Shown here: piece after piece, positions 22,171-23,552 of the stretch
Position numbering within the stretch: position 1 is the stretch's first letter
Layout of the letters: the number at the start of each line of letters is the position of its first letter
Origin: an uncultured Treponema sp.
GTDB taxonomy: Bacteria > Spirochaetota > Spirochaetia > Treponematales > Treponemataceae
NCBI GenBank assembly: GCA_937877535.1
Contig: CALFJF010000015.1
Span: forward strand, 1 to 23,552
Direction of reading: 5' to 3'
Length of the DNA stretch: 23,552 nt
Notes under the pieces: model-generated
What the model was told of the DNA's origin: nothing
The model's database searches: none
The model's input: only the letters and a program-made list of their open reading frames with translations
Made by a program: the position numbers and the translations under genes

Positions 22171-22734
22171 ATGGAAGACAGGATTTTCGAGCCGTTCAAG
22201 GTGAAGGACATCGTGTTCATGGCATTGCTTTCGGCGGTCGCGCTTTGCACGGCGGCGGTCATGGCGATTGTCGCGCACATCTACATCTACGGGCTTGCGC
22301 AGCTGGTGACAGCCACGCAGTTCGCGTTCTTTTCGGCGATTGCGCTGATGAAAGTCCGCAAGGTCGGAACGCTCTTCATTTTCGGGCTTTTTACGGGCTT
22401 GTTCGAGCTTTTCATGGCTCCCGTCATGTTCGTTTCAAGCGTGCTGACCGCCCTTTTGCTTGAATGTGTGGTCGTGCTTTTGTTCAGGACTTACAAAAAA
22501 TCGCTCGTCCCGGTCTTTATCGCAAGCGCGCTCATCATTCCCGCGACCATGCCGTTCAACCTTCTGTACTACCGCCTTTTTTCCAAAGAGATGTGGGATT
22601 TGTTCTTTGCGAGCGGCTTCAAGGCCCTTTCAGTCGTATTTATCTCCGGCTCCGTGCTTGCGGGCTCCCTCGGCTCGCTTTTGGGAATCAAGGTCTCCAC
22701 GGAGCTTTTGAAGGCGGGTGTCTTAAATCGATGA
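22171..22734 (+). CDS. ECF transporter S component, MptD/Trep_Strep-like
   Basis: 187 residues with about five or six hydrophobic segments, an N-terminal VKDIVFMALLSAVALCTAAV helix typical of S components, and a middle FGLFTGLFELFMAPVMFVSS. It resembles the Trep_Strep (MptD) S-component family of Treponema and Streptococcus; this is a moderate-confidence call and the substrate cannot be read. AGGAG eight bases before the ATG at 22171 fixes the start. The stop overlaps the EcfT start by 4 bp (ATGA). Its place after tonB suggests that its ligand may reach the periplasm by a TonB-dependent receptor; inference only. Confidence 0.72.
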   Translation: MEDRIFEPFKVKDIVFMALLSAVALCTAAVMAIVAHIYIYGLAQLVTATQFAFFSAIALMKVRKVGTLFIFGLFTGLFELFMAPVMFVSSVLTALLLECVVVLLFRTYKKSLVPVFIASALIIPATMPFNLLYYRLFSKEMWDLFFASGFKALSVVFISGSVLAGSLGSLLGIKVSTELLKAGVLNR

Positions 22735-23432
22735 CGGACTCTTTTCAGGTCAAAAATCCGATTTATCCGATTTTCAGCATCCTCGCCTCGATTCTGATTT
22801 TTGTCGGCTCTTTGCTTTTGGCGAAAAGCTTTTGGGGCGGAATTTTCCTCGCCCTTGAATTCGTCATTCTCGTTCTTTTCGGCTACTGGCGAGCCTGCTT
22901 TTTCATGCTGCCATTCACGCTCGTCTATTCGGGGCTTTTTTCGCTTGTCTTTTATTTTGCGAGCGGAAGGGATTTTTCGTTTGCCGCCCAGATGGCAGTC
23001 CGCTTCGGCGGAGTCGCGCTTGCGTGTGTTCCGAGCCTTTCGCTTCCTCCAGTCGCGCTGGTCCGAAATCTCACGGCTCTTCGCTGCCCCAGGCTCGTCA
23101 CGCTCGGAATGCTCATCACGCTTTCGTTCGTGCCTGTCCTCGCCTCCGAAATCAGGCAGGTTCGCTCTGCGATGAGGACGCGCGGTGCGACGAGTTTTTA
23201 CAAGCCTGTCGTGCTGTACCGCGCCTTTTTGATTCCGCTCATCGTGCGTCTGGTGAACATCTCCGACACGCTCACGCTTTCCGTGGAGACCCGGGCGTTC
23301 GTTTCCGACGGCGCAAAGCCGAGCGTGTACAAGCGCGTGAAAGTCAGTGCAAAAGATGTGGGATTCCTCGTGGCGTTTCTTATGATTTTTAGCTGTTGTT
23401 CCGTTTTTGCTCATTTTGGAAAAATCGCATGA
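22731..23432 (+). CDS. ECF transporter T component (EcfT/CbiQ family)
   Basis: 233 residues with five or so membrane segments. The two EcfT coupling motifs are present: SAMRTRGA (146-153) and SVETRAF (184-190), corresponding to the Ala-Arg-Gly helices that contact the two ATPases. It forms the membrane scaffold of an energy-coupling-factor importer with the S component before it and ATPases presumably after it. The start is an ATG overlapping the preceding stop (ATGA). The second motif is ARA-like (TRAF) rather than ARG, a common variant. Confidence 0.85.
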   Translation: MTDSFQVKNPIYPIFSILASILIFVGSLLLAKSFWGGIFLALEFVILVLFGYWRACFFMLPFTLVYSGLFSLVFYFASGRDFSFAAQMAVRFGGVALACVPSLSLPPVALVRNLTALRCPRLVTLGMLITLSFVPVLASEIRQVRSAMRTRGATSFYKPVVLYRAFLIPLIVRLVNISDTLTLSVETRAFVSDGAKPSVYKRVKVSAKDVGFLVAFLMIFSCCSVFAHFGKIA

Positions 23433-23496
23433 AAAAAGCCGTTCAAATCAACTGCCCGCGAAATTGTCTTTTCCACTACAAAAACTTTCCAAAAAA

Positions 23497-23505
23497 TGCT
23501 ATACT
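23497..23505 (+). promoter_or_regulatory. Extended -10 before the last gene
   Basis: TGC-TATACT at 23497-23505 lies 9 bp before the ATG at 23515. No good -35 is seen at 17 bp. The expected start near 23512 would give a leader of a few bases. Confidence 0.45.
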
Positions 23506-23514
23506 GACCTTGCT

Positions 23515-23552
23515 ATGATGGAAAATTCACTGAAATTCATTGACCTTTTTTG
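23515..23552 (+). CDS. Start of an unidentified gene, possibly ECF ATPase; cut by window edge
   Basis: Only MMENSLKFIDLF can be read, from ATG 23515 (or 23518). ABC ATPases often begin with such a short hydrophobic strand, and an ATPase is expected after EcfT, but 12 residues cannot prove it. Confidence 0.35.
   Translation, partial: MMENSLKFIDLF

Noticed and set aside
22464..22730. 89-codon extension of EcfT
   Set aside because: It is a shadow of the S-component gene in another frame; the ATGA overlap at 22731 is the natural start.
23429..23518. Short 29-codon frame after EcfT (MKKAVQINCPRN...)
   Set aside because: No ribosome site or known small protein; it covers the promoter of the next gene.

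Overview
The window looks like a piece of a spirochete chromosome, most probably a host-associated Treponema. This is inferred from a diderm TonB/ExbBD set, a Treponema-type ECF S component, recurrent TGn-TATAnT extended -10 promoters, and the dispersed GTCAT...ATGAC and GCGACAGGCTC repeats. No rRNA or tRNA gene was seen, so the genus is inferred from gene content only.

Positions 1 to about 10.4 kb form a dense DNA-modification island. In order it holds: the 5' end of a gamma-class N6-adenine methyltransferase (leftward, cut by the window edge); an aldo/keto reductase and a flavin reductase; a short, probably truncated restriction-endonuclease-like gene; a complete HindIII-type methyltransferase/endonuclease pair; a leftward operon of a small MerR-type HTH protein, a DpnA-like beta-class methyltransferase and a Dam-like alpha-class methyltransferase with no nuclease; a non-coding array of seven palindromic iterons; a helical DUF6261-like protein; a nitroreductase; about 540 bp of apparently non-coding sequence; and a complete Eco29kI-type (GIY-YIG) cytosine methyltransferase/endonuclease pair.

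The most unusual element is the array at 6522-6772. Seven copies of an 11-bp dyad, consensus TACA-N3-TGTA, are spaced 41, 41, 41, 40, 40 and 37 bp start to start, close to four helical turns. The array lies between two divergent promoters: one for the HTH/methyltransferase operon, one for the DUF6261-like gene. The array plus the adjacent helical protein is the best candidate here for an undescribed system.

From 10.4 to 16.4 kb the content is mostly housekeeping: a DUF2798-like membrane protein, an unrecognised exported protein, asparaginyl-tRNA synthetase, a TM2-domain protein, a YihY membrane protein fused to a CRP-like C-terminal domain, and GAPDH (leftward). From 16.6 kb to the end all genes run rightward: a CydDC-like heterodimeric ABC exporter with a YgbA-type nitrosative-stress protein, then exbB-exbD-tonB, then an ECF S component and EcfT, and the first codons of one more gene, probably the ECF ATPase. 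This suggests an outer-membrane energising system next to an inner-membrane importer. One REP-like palindrome has been absorbed in frame into the tail of the first ABC gene.
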